Below, one piece after another: positions 7,576-16,905 of a DNA stretch of 64,000 bases. The position numbers were made by a program, and so were the translations under genes. How positions within the stretch are numbered: the first letter of the stretch is position 1; every line of letters starts with the position of its first letter. Origin of the DNA: an uncultured Anaerolineae bacterium (lineage in GTDB: Bacteria; Chloroflexota; Anaerolineae; CG2-30-64-16); contig CAKZKT010000037.1 of NCBI GenBank assembly GCA_937124585.1, positions 1-64,000 on the forward strand, read 5' to 3'. Below the pieces are notes generated by a model. It did not search any database. It had not been told where the DNA came from and saw only the letters and a program-made list of their open reading frames with translations.

Positions 7576-9537
7576 ATGAATCTCATTGCGCTGGAACACA
7601 TCTACAAACAACTCGGCGAACGCGTTCTCCTGGAAGACGTGAGCCTGACCATCAATCGGGGCGACCGTATCGGGCTGATCGGCATCAACGGCAGCGGCAA
7701 GACCACCCTGCTGCGCATGATCGCCGGCCTGGAGCACGCGGACGCCGGCCAGATCGTGCGCTGGAGCGGTGTGCGCATCCACTATCTGCCGCAGGAGCCC
7801 GTGCTCGACGAGACGGCGCGCGTGCTGGATGTGTTGTTTCAAAGCGAATCGCCGCGCATGCAGCTCGTGCGCGAATATGAGCAGGTTGTGTCGCTGTTCC
7901 AGCAGCAGCCGGCCGATCCTGAGCTCCAGGCCCGCTTCGCGCGCGTGGACGCGGAGATGCAGCGGTTGGACGGCTGGACGGCCGAAGCGAATGCGAAAGC
8001 CATCCTGTCGCGGCTGGGCATCAGCCAGGTGGACGCGGTGATCGGCAGCCTGAGCGGCGGCATGCGGAAGCGCGTGGCGCTGGCGCGCACGTTGTTGGGG
8101 CTCGAGGACGACACTGTCGAGCCGGACGCCAATCTGCTGATCCTCGATGAGCCCACCAACCATGTGGACGCGGACACGATTGATTGGTTGGAGCAATATC
8201 TGTTGAACCTGCGGGCCGCGCTTTTCATGGTGACGCACGATCGTTATTTCCTGAACCGGATCGTGAACCGCATCATCGAGCTCGATCGCCGCCAGCTGAT
8301 CGGCTATCCGGGCAACTACGCGCGCTACCTGGAGCTGTCGGCCGAGCGGCACGAGCGGCTGGTCAAAGCCGAAGAGGATCGTCGCCGCGCCCTCAAACGC
8401 GAACTGGAGTGGCTGCATCGCAGCCCGATGGCGCGCGGCACCAAACAGAAGGCGCGCAAGCAGCGCGTGGCCGAGCTGGAGCAGATCCGCTATGACAGCC
8501 AGGAGGATCGCGTGGCGATTCGGCTGGCGAGTCGCCGGTTGGGCAAAAAAGTGCTCCAGGTGCGTGGGCTGAGCAAATCCTACGGCGACCTCGTCGTGCT
8601 CAACAACCTGGATTTCGTCCTGGCGCCCGGCGACCGGGTCGGCATCATCGGGCCGAACGGCGCGGGCAAGAGCACCTTCCTCGACCTGCTGGCCGGCGTG
8701 CAGCAGCCGAGCTCCGGCGCGATCACCTGGGGCGAAACGGTGCAGATCGGCTACTACGATCAGCGCAACGTCGAGCTGAACGATGCCGAACGCGTGCTCG
8801 ATTTCATCAAAGGCGAGGCCGAGTTGATTCGCATTCGGGAGCGCCAACGGCCCCGCTGGCTCCAGGACGAAGACGACATGCGCCTGCTGGATGCGGCACA
8901 GGCGCTGGAGTGGTTCCTCTTCCCGCGGCCGCAGCAGCAGGCCCGCATCGGCTCGCTCAGCGGCGGCGAGCGACGTCGGCTCTACCTGCTGCGTACGCTG
9001 ATCCATCGGCCCAACGTGCTGCTGCTCGATGAGCCAACCAACGACCTGGACATCCAGACCCTGACCGTGTTGGAGGAGTTCCTGGATCACTTCCAGGGCT
9101 GCCTGATCGTGGCCAGCCACGATCGCTATTTTCTGGATCGCACGGTAGATCTGCTCTACAGCTTCGAGCCGGGCGGGATCGTGCGCGGGCCATATCCTGG
9201 CCCCTACGAGACCTATCGTCAGCTGCGCGAAGCGGAAGCGGCTGCAGCCGATGCCGTGGCGCAGCCGGCGTCGGCGAAGCACGAACTACGGCGGCCGGTT
9301 GCACGTTCGGCGGCCACCCGGCGTCTGAGCTGGAAGGAGCAGCGCGAGCTCGAAAGCCTGGAAGCTCGGGTCGCTGAACTCGAAATGCAGCGGGCGGCTC
9401 TGCTGGCCGAAATGAACGCGGCCGGCAGCGACTATGTCCGGCTGGCCAGGCTGACCGAAGCACTGCGCGCGGCCGAGGCCGAGATAGATGTCGCAAGCGA
9501 GCGTTGGCTGGCGCTGGCTGAGTTGCAGGAGGCTTGA
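7576..9537 (+). CDS. uup: ABC-F family ATPase, Uup-like
   Basis: A soluble tandem ABC ATPase of 653 residues without membrane segments. ABC-F proteins act on ribosomes; Uup also affects DNA transposition and branched structures. Two nucleotide-binding domains are visible: Walker A GINGSGKT at ~36-43, LSGGMRKR and LLILDEPTNHVD in the first; GPNGAGKS at ~358-366, LSGGERRR and LLLDEPTNDLD in the second. An inter-domain arm with ERLVKAEEDRRRALKRE sits between them, as expected for ABC-F. The C-terminal ~70 residues (from RLSWKEQRELESLEARV) form a two-helix coiled coil of the Uup/ABC_tran_CTD type, favouring Uup over EttA. The gene stands alone with its own promoter and a hairpin downstream. Confidence 0.9.
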   Translation: MNLIALEHIYKQLGERVLLEDVSLTINRGDRIGLIGINGSGKTTLLRMIAGLEHADAGQIVRWSGVRIHYLPQEPVLDETARVLDVLFQSESPRMQLVREYEQVVSLFQQQPADPELQARFARVDAEMQRLDGWTAEANAKAILSRLGISQVDAVIGSLSGGMRKRVALARTLLGLEDDTVEPDANLLILDEPTNHVDADTIDWLEQYLLNLRAALFMVTHDRYFLNRIVNRIIELDRRQLIGYPGNYARYLELSAERHERLVKAEEDRRRALKRELEWLHRSPMARGTKQKARKQRVAELEQIRYDSQEDRVAIRLASRRLGKKVLQVRGLSKSYGDLVVLNNLDFVLAPGDRVGIIGPNGAGKSTFLDLLAGVQQPSSGAITWGETVQIGYYDQRNVELNDAERVLDFIKGEAELIRIRERQRPRWLQDEDDMRLLDAAQALEWFLFPRPQQQARIGSLSGGERRRLYLLRTLIHRPNVLLLDEPTNDLDIQTLTVLEEFLDHFQGCLIVASHDRYFLDRTVDLLYSFEPGGIVRGPYPGPYETYRQLREAEAAAADAVAQPASAKHELRRPVARSAATRRLSWKEQRELESLEARVAELEMQRAALLAEMNAAGSDYVRLARLTEALRAAEAEIDVASERWLALAELQEA

Positions 9538-9566
9538 GGAGGCGACCCCGGAGAGATCGCCCCGAT

Positions 9567-9596
9567 GTGTGGGCGGGCCTCCGGGGCCGCCCACAC
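9567..9596. repeat. GC-rich hairpin between uup and GH127 gene
   Basis: GTGTGGGCGG at 9567-9576 pairs perfectly with CCGCCCACAC at 9587-9596 around a 10-nt loop. There is no T-tract, so it is either a dispersed repeat or a weak bidirectional terminator between two convergent genes. A second short inverted segment (GGGCGACC... GGTTGCCC) follows at 9613-9636. Confidence 0.6.
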
Positions 9597-9640
9597 CCGT
9601 GCCTGCCTCGCTGGGCGACCACAGAGGGGTTGCCCCTGCT

Positions 9641-11542
9641 TTATCCCTCTTTGAGCCACACCTGGAGCTGTCCCGGCTGGCGATTGGCCCACGCGTAGTA
9701 CGGGATCGCCGTGATCGTCGTGTGCCGGCTGCGCGGCCGAGGCCGCCTTTCGCCGACGGGCCGATACAATCGGCCTGCCCAGGCGGAGTCAGGCGGCTGA
9801 CTGCGACCCTCGGCGACCAGTGTCACCACGCCGCCCAGCAGGTCGGCGCGCTCCACCGCCTCCAGCCCGGCCGTCCGCGGCAGCACCAGATCGCGCAGGT
9901 CTATGCCCGGATGATCGGCGCCTTCAACGCAGTAGAGGAGCGGCCCGCGGCTGAGCGCCACCCGGCCGGTATTTTCCAGCGCGTAGGGATGGCTTTCGAT
10001 GCGGCGAGGCGACATCGGCAGACCGAGGCGCACGACATCGCCCGCATGCCAGGTGCGGTGCAATTCGGCGTAGCTGCCCGGTTTCAGCGGCCCGGCGACC
10101 GGCTCACCGTTCACGGTCAGGCTGGCGTCTGCCTCGCACCAGCCCGGAATGCGCAGCCGCAGGCTGAACTCGGCCGGCGTGTCCACCGTCAACAACACAT
10201 CTCCATGCCACGGGTAATCTGTCTGCTGGCGCACAACCACCTCGCGGCCATCGGGCAACGTCAGACGGGCAGTGCCGGACGCGTACAGGTGACACCAGAC
10301 GCCGTCCGCAGCGACGTTGTAGAAGCAGGCCGGCAGCGATCCCAGCAGCCGGGCGATGTTGGGCGGGCAGCACGCACAGCTGAACCATGGCTGGCGGCGA
10401 TGCGCGCCGGAGTCGGCCATGGGATTGACATAAAAATAGGATATCCCGTCCAGCGACAACCCGGCCAGGAAGCCGTTGTACAGGGTCAGCTCCATAATGT
10501 CGGCGTAGGCGGCATCGCCTTCGAGCGTTAACATGCGCCACGCCCACATGATCAGCGCGATGGCCGCGCATGTCTCGGTGTAGGCGCGCGCGTTGGGCAG
10601 CTCGTAGTCCTCGCCGAACGCCTCTCCGTCGTGGCGCGAGCCGGCGCCGCCGCTGATGTACAATTGCCGCGTGGTCAGATTCTGCCACAGGCGATGCAAT
10701 GCGGCCGACAGAGCCGGCTCGCCCGTGTGAGCCAGCAGATCGGCCGCGCCGCCGTTGAGATAGAGGGCGCGCACCGCGTGGCCGACCAGCCGGTCGAGCT
10801 CGCGAAACGGCTTATGATCCTGGTGATACGGATTGCCGCCGATGACGCCGTGGCCGCGCACATCCAGGAAATACTGCGCCTGGGCCAGATATTTCTCGTC
10901 GTCGGTGGCGCGCGCCAGCTCGACCAGCCCCATCTCGACTTCGGGATGGCCGCATGTCCCGGCGCGTTTGCCGGTTTCCGGCGGCCCGAATACGGCGCAG
11001 ATATGGTCGGCCATGCGCCGCGCGATGGTCAGCAGCCGCTCGCTGCCCGTCACCCGATAGTGCGCCACAGCCGCCTGGAACAGATGTCCGGCGCAGTACA
11101 GCTCGTGCATATCCTTCAGGTTTGACCAGCGGTCGCCCGCCCGTTCGAGCGCGTAGTAGGTGTTGATGTAGCCGTCGGGCTGCTGCGCGGCCTCGATCTC
11201 GGCGATGGCCGCATCCATCATCTGCGTCAGCTCGGGATCGGGCACCGCGGCTGTCGTCCAGGCTGCCGCCTCGATCCATTTGTACACATCGGAGTCGTTG
11301 AAGAAATAGCCCTTGAAAGGCGTGGCGCGCGGGTCAATCCGGCCCGAAACGCGGCGAAAATTGTCGAGCCGGCCGGTCTCTTCGAGCAGCCGGTATTGGG
11401 TCGGCAGCGTCGCCGTGCGCAGCAGGCTGCGCCGCGGCGCCCAAAACATGTCGTCGAGGGTCGCAGCCGTCAGCGGCGCCGGCTTGAGCGGCGCGTATGG
11501 GCTGTCCCACGTATCCACAACGATAGCCGATGACTGCTTCAT
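9641..11542 (-). CDS. Beta-L-arabinofuranosidase, GH127 (DUF1680) family
   Basis: A 633-residue glycoside hydrolase with the GH127 (alpha/alpha)6-barrel layout. It probably removes beta-L-arabinofuranose from plant extensin or pectin-type glycans. The cysteine-glutamate-zinc active site of the family is preserved: YTETCAAIA near residue 321 supplies Glu and Cys, and CACCPPN near 389-393 supplies the nucleophile Cys and its neighbour. Other family segments are PEVEMGLVELARAT, YHQDHKPF and LYNGFLAGLSLDG. No signal peptide is seen, so it would act inside the cell on imported oligosaccharides. The ATG at 11542 follows GGAGGA. It lies downstream of mutL on the same strand rather than in a sugar operon. 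Confidence 0.9.
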   Translation of the reverse strand: MKQSSAIVVDTWDSPYAPLKPAPLTAATLDDMFWAPRRSLLRTATLPTQYRLLEETGRLDNFRRVSGRIDPRATPFKGYFFNDSDVYKWIEAAAWTTAAVPDPELTQMMDAAIAEIEAAQQPDGYINTYYALERAGDRWSNLKDMHELYCAGHLFQAAVAHYRVTGSERLLTIARRMADHICAVFGPPETGKRAGTCGHPEVEMGLVELARATDDEKYLAQAQYFLDVRGHGVIGGNPYHQDHKPFRELDRLVGHAVRALYLNGGAADLLAHTGEPALSAALHRLWQNLTTRQLYISGGAGSRHDGEAFGEDYELPNARAYTETCAAIALIMWAWRMLTLEGDAAYADIMELTLYNGFLAGLSLDGISYFYVNPMADSGAHRRQPWFSCACCPPNIARLLGSLPACFYNVAADGVWCHLYASGTARLTLPDGREVVVRQQTDYPWHGDVLLTVDTPAEFSLRLRIPGWCEADASLTVNGEPVAGPLKPGSYAELHRTWHAGDVVRLGLPMSPRRIESHPYALENTGRVALSRGPLLYCVEGADHPGIDLRDLVLPRTAGLEAVERADLLGGVVTLVAEGRSQPPDSAWAGRLYRPVGERRPRPRSRHTTITAIPYYAWANRQPGQLQVWLKEG

Positions 11543-11617
11543 GAGTCCTCCTCGTGTCTCTCTGCCTGAACCTGCCTCCGCCGCGCCCGCCGATCTGCCT
11601 GTTTGCCGGTTTTCCCC

Positions 11618-13624
11618 TCACTGCCGGCCGAACAATCGCGCCAGCTCCGCCGCGCTGACATGGATCATCGTGGGTCGGCCGTGCGGACACGTGCGCGGCG
11701 AGCGACAGGCCTCCAGCCGGCGCACCAGCTCCTGCATCTCGGCCGGGCTCAACACCTGGCCGCCTTTGACCGCAGCCCGTTTGCAGATCAGCGTGATGAG
11801 CGCGGCTTCGCGCGCGGCCGCGACTGCATCGTCGGTCTGCGCCAGCCCATCGAGGATCTCGGCCAGCGCGATCTGGGGTTGATCGCGGCTCAGGATGGCG
11901 GGCAGGCTGCGGAGGAGGTAGCTGGCACCGCCGAACGGCTCGATGCCCACCCCCAGCGCGTTCAACGTGTCCAACATCTCGGCTGCGACCGCTGCCTGCT
12001 GTGGGCTCAGGTCCAGGACGACCGGCTCGAGCAGAGGCTGGATCGCCAGCTTTTGGGCCGCTTTTTCGGCCAGGAACTGCTCGTAGAGTACCCGCTCGTG
12101 CGCCGCGTGCTGATCAATCAGATACATCCCGTCTGGCCCTTCGCAGACGATGTACGTGGCGCCCAGCTGCCCGACGACGCGCAGGAGCGGCAGGAGGCCG
12201 GCGGACGTTTGGCCAGGGGAGGTCGGCAGCTGAAAGCCGGTGGCCGCTGGCTGACAGCCGAAAACGGGCGAGGATGGGGCCGAAGGCGATTGCCCTGGAG
12301 ACGGCAGATTCTGGCCGCCGGCCTGTGAGGTCAGGTCGGGGGCGGCAAAGAGGCGTCGCTGGCTGGCTTCCACATTGAGCAGGGCCGCGCGGCGTTGAGC
12401 CCAGGACGGATCGGCCGATGGCAACGCGTGGGGGTCGTCGGCTGTGGGCCAGCGCGTGGCCGACTGTGCGTCTGATGTCGGCCCTGCCAAGGTGACCTGT
12501 GGTGTCGGCGCGTGATCCACCAGCGCGCGACGCACGGCGCGTTGCACGGCCGCATAGACTGCGCCGGTATCGCGAAAGCGCACCTCGGCTTTGGTCGGGT
12601 GAACGTTGACGTCCACCTCGGCTGGATCCATTTCGATGAAGATCACCGCCACGGGATAGCGGCCGGCCGGCAACAACGTGTGATAGGCCTGGATGACGCT
12701 GTAGGCAATGGAGGCATCTTGAAACCAGCGCCGATTGACGAACAGCGTGATGTAGCTCCGGTTGGCCCGGTGCATGGCCGGCGCGCCGACGTAGCCGAAG
12801 ACGCGCACGGCGTGAGGTGTGGCGCGCGGCGCGTCCAACGCGATTCGTGATTCATCGGCCTGCGCCTCGCCCTCTGTTTCGCCGCTCTGCTCATTTGCCG
12901 ATTTGCCGATTTCCCCATTTGCTGATTTGCCGATTTCCCGATTTTCCTCCTCGCCCACCTCGATCATCTGCCGCGCCGTCTCCAGGTCGTACACCTTCAT
13001 CAGCGCATCGTAGAGCCTGCCGCTTCCGGTGGACTGGAAGACCAGCCGGCCGTCGCTCACCAGGCTGAAGCGGCGCTCCGGGTAGGCCAGCGCGAAGCGG
13101 CTGACGATCTGCTGGGCGTGCGCGGCTTCGGTGGCAGGCTGTTTGAGGAACTTCAGCCGCGCCGGCACATTGGCGAAGAGATGCTCGACGGTGATGACCG
13201 TGCCGACCGGCGCGCCGGCCGGTTCTTGGCTGACCAGTCGGCCCTCGGCCACGCGGAGGTGCGTGCCGAGCGTTTCGCCGGCTGTGCGCGTGAGCAGGGT
13301 GACCTGGGCGACTGCGGCGATGCTGGCGAGCGCCTCACCCCGAAAGCCGAGGGTGGTCAGCCGCAGCAGGTCATCGGCGGTGGCAATTTTGCTGGTGGCG
13401 TGGCGGGCGAAGGCCAGAGGTGCTTCGACCATCGGGATGCCACAGCCATCATCCTGCACGCGCACCAAGCGCCGGCCGCCCTCGCGTATCTCGACGCGAA
13501 TATCGGTGGCGCCGGCGTCCAGGCTGTTCTCTACCAGCTCCTTGACGACCGACGCCGGCCGTTCGATCACTTCACCGGCCGCGATCTGGTTGGCAACCTC
13601 TGGGGGTAGAATGCGAATTGGCAT
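11618..13624 (-). CDS. mutL: DNA mismatch repair protein MutL
   Basis: A 668-residue mismatch repair ATPase and latent endonuclease. The GHKL motifs are ELVENSLDAG, DDGCGI, TLGFRGEAL and the GTVITVEHLF region. The C-terminal domain carries the endonuclease motif DQHAAHERVLYE near residue 504, plus CKRAAVKGG and CPHGRP, so it is the nicking MutL type found in bacteria lacking MutH. Between the ATPase and transducer parts, residues ~225-245, the protein contains NREIGKSANGEIGKSANEQ. This is encoded by a low-GC direct repeat at 12891-12950 that is absent from ordinary MutL and looks like in-frame repeat insertion. A TACAAT box with a TG extension lies 6 nt before the ATG, so the mRNA may be leaderless. 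Confidence 0.95.
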   Translation of the reverse strand: MPIRILPPEVANQIAAGEVIERPASVVKELVENSLDAGATDIRVEIREGGRRLVRVQDDGCGIPMVEAPLAFARHATSKIATADDLLRLTTLGFRGEALASIAAVAQVTLLTRTAGETLGTHLRVAEGRLVSQEPAGAPVGTVITVEHLFANVPARLKFLKQPATEAAHAQQIVSRFALAYPERRFSLVSDGRLVFQSTGSGRLYDALMKVYDLETARQMIEVGEEENREIGKSANGEIGKSANEQSGETEGEAQADESRIALDAPRATPHAVRVFGYVGAPAMHRANRSYITLFVNRRWFQDASIAYSVIQAYHTLLPAGRYPVAVIFIEMDPAEVDVNVHPTKAEVRFRDTGAVYAAVQRAVRRALVDHAPTPQVTLAGPTSDAQSATRWPTADDPHALPSADPSWAQRRAALLNVEASQRRLFAAPDLTSQAGGQNLPSPGQSPSAPSSPVFGCQPAATGFQLPTSPGQTSAGLLPLLRVVGQLGATYIVCEGPDGMYLIDQHAAHERVLYEQFLAEKAAQKLAIQPLLEPVVLDLSPQQAAVAAEMLDTLNALGVGIEPFGGASYLLRSLPAILSRDQPQIALAEILDGLAQTDDAVAAAREAALITLICKRAAVKGGQVLSPAEMQELVRRLEACRSPRTCPHGRPTMIHVSAAELARLFGRQ
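12891..12950. repeat. AT-richer direct repeat inside mutL
   Basis: Degenerate units of ATTTGCCGATTTCCC / ATTTGCTGATTTGCC are repeated in frame. On the coding strand they give two EIGKSAN units. The base composition is clearly lower in GC than the surrounding gene. Confidence 0.8.
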
Positions 13625-13630
13625 GAGGAG

Positions 13631-13639
13631 ATTGTATCA
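13631..13639 (-). promoter_or_regulatory. Extended -10 promoter of mutL (probably leaderless)
   Basis: On the minus strand TGA-TACAAT is an extended -10 box. Only 6 nt (CTCCTC) separate it from the mutL ATG, so transcription should begin at or next to the start codon. There is no Shine-Dalgarno sequence. The same geometry occurs at 29059-29071. Confidence 0.5.
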
Positions 13640-13772
13640 CAGAGCGCGGCGAAGCGATAGAAAAGCGGCCATCCCAAATGGGGCTTGTTGGGGGCCAGAG
13701 TACCGCATAAAAACAAACCGGCTCTCCGGCCCCCTGATCTCCCGGTCGTGGCTCTCAACCCCTGGTCCACGG

Positions 13773-15164
13773 CTAGACCAGCTGCCCATCCCGGCGCAGC
13801 GCCTCGCGCAGCGCGTTGACATCCACGGCCGCCGGCTCTATCCCGGCCTGCGTGGCCAGGGCCGCCGCTGTTCCGGCCGCCTGGCCGATGGCCACGCACG
13901 TGCCCATCACCCGCGAGCCGGCCATCCCCTCGTGCGTCGCCGAGATGCAACGCCCCGACGAGAGCAGATTCGGCACGCCGATGGACAGCAGACAGCGATA
14001 CGGGATGTCGTACCAGTCGCCTTCCGGCGGGAAGAGCTCCTCATAGGTGCGCATGCGGTCATATTCGGCGGCATAGAACGGGCAATCGGTGCCTTTGGGG
14101 CATTCCTTCCGGCACAGATGAACGGGATAGGTGTTGCCGAGCGGGCAGTGGATGTCAATCCACCAGGAGCCGCGCGCGATGGCGTCGGGATATTTGCGCC
14201 CCAGGTGGATGTCGTCGCCGTTCAGCGCGTACGGGCCGACGATCTGACGGCTCTCGCGCGGGCCGACTTGAGTCGAGAGTTGCTGGACGTAGCAGTGCTC
14301 GAAGCCGGGCACGTGTGCGCGGAGGAAGCGCACCAGCGCCCACACATCGCGGCGGATGCTCAGTTCGGCGGCCGTCATGTCGGCTGCGTTCACCGGATCG
14401 CCGCCGAAGCGGGTCATGTTGGCCGAGGTGTGATCGAGCTGGTTATCGTTGCGGTTCAGGAAGTGGGGATTGTAGAAGCTGAGCCGGCCGGCGGCCATCT
14501 CTGCCTCGACCAGCGCCTCGATTTCCTTTTTGCGGGCGGCGTCCGGATAGGGGAAGCCTGCCAGGTGGATGAACGAGCCCATGGATTCTGGCCGGCCGTC
14601 CCACGCGCGGCCGTGGGTGGTGGGCGCGCCGGCGCGAAACGCCACGTCGGCGTCGCCGGTAGCGTCAATGAAGACCTTGCCCGCTACGGCCTGCCGGCCC
14701 GATTTATTCTCGACCAGCACGGCGGCAATTCGGCCGTCCTGCATGGCCACATCGGCGATGTAGCTGTGCAGCATCAGTGCGACGCCCGCCTCCTGGCACA
14801 TCTCGTCCAGGACGATCTTCAGGCATTCGGCGTCGAAGTTGATGCCCCAGACTTTCAGGGTGTCTTCCCAGCAGGGCGCGCCGCCGAGCGCGTGCATCCG
14901 CTCGGTGATCTCGCGCAGAAGGCCCTCCACGATGGCGAAGTCGGCCGCGTGGGCCTTGTGCGCCAGGATCGGCGCGACCAGCCCGGCGGTCGCCAGGCCG
15001 CCCATGAAGCCATAGCGCTCGATGAGGACGACTTTGGCGCCGTGGCGCGCGGCTGCGATGGCCGCCGGAACGCCGCCCGGCCCGCCGCCACAGACGACAA
15101 CGTCGGCTTCGGCAATGATGGGGATTTGGCGGGATGGTTCGGTGATGGTACGTGGCTTGGACAT
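13773..15164 (-). CDS. FAD-dependent oxidoreductase (FAD_oxidored, PF12831-like)
   Basis: A 463-residue flavoprotein with an N-terminal dinucleotide-binding motif VVVCGGGPGGVPAAIAAARHG at 23-43, then VVLIERYGFMGGLAT. The GDADVAFRAGAP and SGRCISATHEGMAGSRVMGTCVAIGQAAGTAAAL segments are typical of the FAD_oxidored family, which is frequent in carbohydrate loci but has few characterised members. The protein has an unusual cysteine-rich stretch CRKECPKGTDCPF near residue 355 that could bind a metal. No signal peptide is visible. It is the second of two such genes at the end of the LacI-SBP-permease-permease cluster, suggesting that it oxidises the imported sugar or a derivative; this is inference. 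Confidence 0.8.
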   Translation of the reverse strand: MSKPRTITEPSRQIPIIAEADVVVCGGGPGGVPAAIAAARHGAKVVLIERYGFMGGLATAGLVAPILAHKAHAADFAIVEGLLREITERMHALGGAPCWEDTLKVWGINFDAECLKIVLDEMCQEAGVALMLHSYIADVAMQDGRIAAVLVENKSGRQAVAGKVFIDATGDADVAFRAGAPTTHGRAWDGRPESMGSFIHLAGFPYPDAARKKEIEALVEAEMAAGRLSFYNPHFLNRNDNQLDHTSANMTRFGGDPVNAADMTAAELSIRRDVWALVRFLRAHVPGFEHCYVQQLSTQVGPRESRQIVGPYALNGDDIHLGRKYPDAIARGSWWIDIHCPLGNTYPVHLCRKECPKGTDCPFYAAEYDRMRTYEELFPPEGDWYDIPYRCLLSIGVPNLLSSGRCISATHEGMAGSRVMGTCVAIGQAAGTAAALATQAGIEPAAVDVNALREALRRDGQLV

Positions 15165-15204
15165 GGTAGCTCCTGATGGAATGATGCGCCGGACAATGGA
15201 CCGG

Positions 15205-15262
15205 GTTTACAGGACGAACAGGCTCAGAGAAGTGAGATCATCCGGAAATCCTGTTCATCCTC
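15205..15262. repeat. Imperfect inverted repeat with TCCTGTTCATCCTC-type sequence
   Basis: ACAGGACGAACAGG at 15208-15221 and CCTGTTCATCCT at 15249-15260 are imperfect complements around a central segment. The GATGAACAGGAT form is a common simple dispersed repeat. It occupies the gap between the two flavoprotein genes. Confidence 0.45.
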
Positions 15263-15268
15263 CGATCA

Positions 15269-16873
15269 TCATCTCGGCGTGATGGCCGCGTACTCCGGCC
15301 AGGCCAGCTCGAAGCCGAGCGTGTTGACCAGCATAGCCTGGAAGTCGGCCAGATGTGTCGCGTTGTTGCGTACCTGCCGTGGGACGCGTTGCTTCGTCAG
15401 GCAGTAGGCTGCCAACGCGCCGGCCGCCTCGCCGATGTTCCACTCGACCGGATGCAGGCGATAGCAGCCGTTGGTGATGTGGGTCACGCCCAGGTTTTTG
15501 CACGCCGGCAGCAGATTTTCGACGCGCACCGGAATCAACGCGCCGAGCGGGATCTGGAACGGATAGTTCGAGATGTCAATGTAATTGCGCACGCCGGTGC
15601 TGACGTGCAGGTCAATGCGATAGCTGCCAATGCCGACGCTGTCGGGAAAGTGCGCCGCGCCGATCAGCTTGCCGCGCTGTTCGACGCCGACGTGCTGCTC
15701 CAGCACCGTGAATTCGGCCTGGATGCGCCGGCTCTCCCGGATATAGACGTGCTTTGCCAGGCCATCGGCGGTGCCTACGATGTCGTGGCGCAGCCGCAGG
15801 CCGGGATAGCCGATCCCGCCGTCGTGTCGGGGGGCCTCGGTCTGCATCCAGTAGAGGAGCGATAGGCTCAGGTTTTTGGCCTCCTGGATATGCCGGGCAG
15901 CCTCCTCCCGGCTGACGCCCACCAGCGGCCCCGACCAGTAATCGTTGTGCGGCCAGTTCACCAGGGTGATGTCGCTGGGATAGAGGCCTTCCGGATAGTA
16001 GTCTTTGCAGAAGATGCGGCGATAGAGCCAGAACGTGCCGACAGCGCGGCCGCTGGACAGCGGCTCCGCGTGAAAGATGCCGCGGTCCCGCGGCTCCAGG
16101 GTGATCGGGTCCACATCGCGCCAGCCCAGTTGCGGGCCAGGCCAGAAGGGTGCCTGGTAGGTGCGCCAGCGTTCGTAGTCGGGCGGCTTGGGGATGGTGT
16201 GATCCTCGCCGGGCAGGTAGTCTATGGCAAAACAGGCAGTGAACGACTGCTGATCGAGCGGGTCGGGGTCGCCGGGCAGCGCGTGCAGCTCGCCGGTCTG
16301 CGCCTGGCTTTCCGAGCCGATCACGTGCTCCACGCGGGCCAGCTCCAGCAGATCGCCCAGCTCGGTGGCGTCGAGGATATAGGCCGCGCTGACGGTCATC
16401 TCCCGGCCGGTCTCTGCGTCGAGCAGGCGCACGGCCTGCACTCGGTCGCCGTCGGTCTCCGCGGCAACCGGCCGGTGGCGCAGCAGCACTTCCAGTTGCC
16501 GGCCAGCGCGAGAGGGCGCCAGCATCTCCTCCAGCACGGCCAGCGCCACGCGCGGCTCGTGGCATAGCCGGCTGACGTGGCCGTTGCCCGGGTTGAGCAG
16601 CACCCGTTCCCGGATTTCCTGTCGCAGCGGATAGTTGCGGCGGTAATAGTCGCGGATGCCCTGGCGCAGCCGGCGATAGGAGTTGGTGCAGCCGGTCGTC
16701 TCGATCCAGGGGTGCTCGTCGGGTGGCACGGCTTGCTGGGTCAGCTGCCCGCCGATCCAGTCGGTCTCCTCGGTCAGGATGACGCGTTGGCCCAGTCGCA
16801 GCGCGGCCAGCGCGGCGGCCACGCCTCCCAGCCCGCCGCCGACGATCAGGATATCGGTGTATCTTTCGGTCAT
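15269..16873 (-). CDS. FAD-dependent oxidoreductase (FAD_oxidored family), second paralogue
   Basis: A 534-residue flavoprotein. The N-terminal motif ILIVGGGLGGVAAALAALRLG at ~8-28 is followed by TDWIGGQLTQQAVPPDEH, and ILDATELGDLLELA is the typical middle motif of the family. The C-terminal region ACKNLGVTHITNGCYRLHPVEWNIGEAAGALAAYC matches the end of the fold. It is only distantly related to the neighbouring paralogue. A longer frame to 17020 exists but overlaps the permease gene; ATG 16873 is preferred. It lies 32 bp after the MalG-type permease gene, so it is probably part of the ABC operon. The function is unassigned; oxidation of an imported glycan unit is inferred from context. Confidence 0.8.
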   Translation of the reverse strand: MTERYTDILIVGGGLGGVAAALAALRLGQRVILTEETDWIGGQLTQQAVPPDEHPWIETTGCTNSYRRLRQGIRDYYRRNYPLRQEIRERVLLNPGNGHVSRLCHEPRVALAVLEEMLAPSRAGRQLEVLLRHRPVAAETDGDRVQAVRLLDAETGREMTVSAAYILDATELGDLLELARVEHVIGSESQAQTGELHALPGDPDPLDQQSFTACFAIDYLPGEDHTIPKPPDYERWRTYQAPFWPGPQLGWRDVDPITLEPRDRGIFHAEPLSSGRAVGTFWLYRRIFCKDYYPEGLYPSDITLVNWPHNDYWSGPLVGVSREEAARHIQEAKNLSLSLLYWMQTEAPRHDGGIGYPGLRLRHDIVGTADGLAKHVYIRESRRIQAEFTVLEQHVGVEQRGKLIGAAHFPDSVGIGSYRIDLHVSTGVRNYIDISNYPFQIPLGALIPVRVENLLPACKNLGVTHITNGCYRLHPVEWNIGEAAGALAAYCLTKQRVPRQVRNNATHLADFQAMLVNTLGFELAWPEYAAITPR

Positions 16874-16905
16874 GAGATTTTTGTCTCCACTTCTTGAAGT
16901 TTGTG

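Noticed and set aside
7435-9282. Upstream extension of iolB into an 888-residue minus-strand frame
   Set aside because: The extra ~616 residues are antisense to the ABC-F gene and show no domain; the iolB start at 7434 has a good ribosome site.
13690-13735. Possible terminator (CCGG-AGAG-CCGG followed by T-rich run on the minus strand) after the flavoprotein gene
   Set aside because: The stem is only 4-5 bp and too weak to claim.
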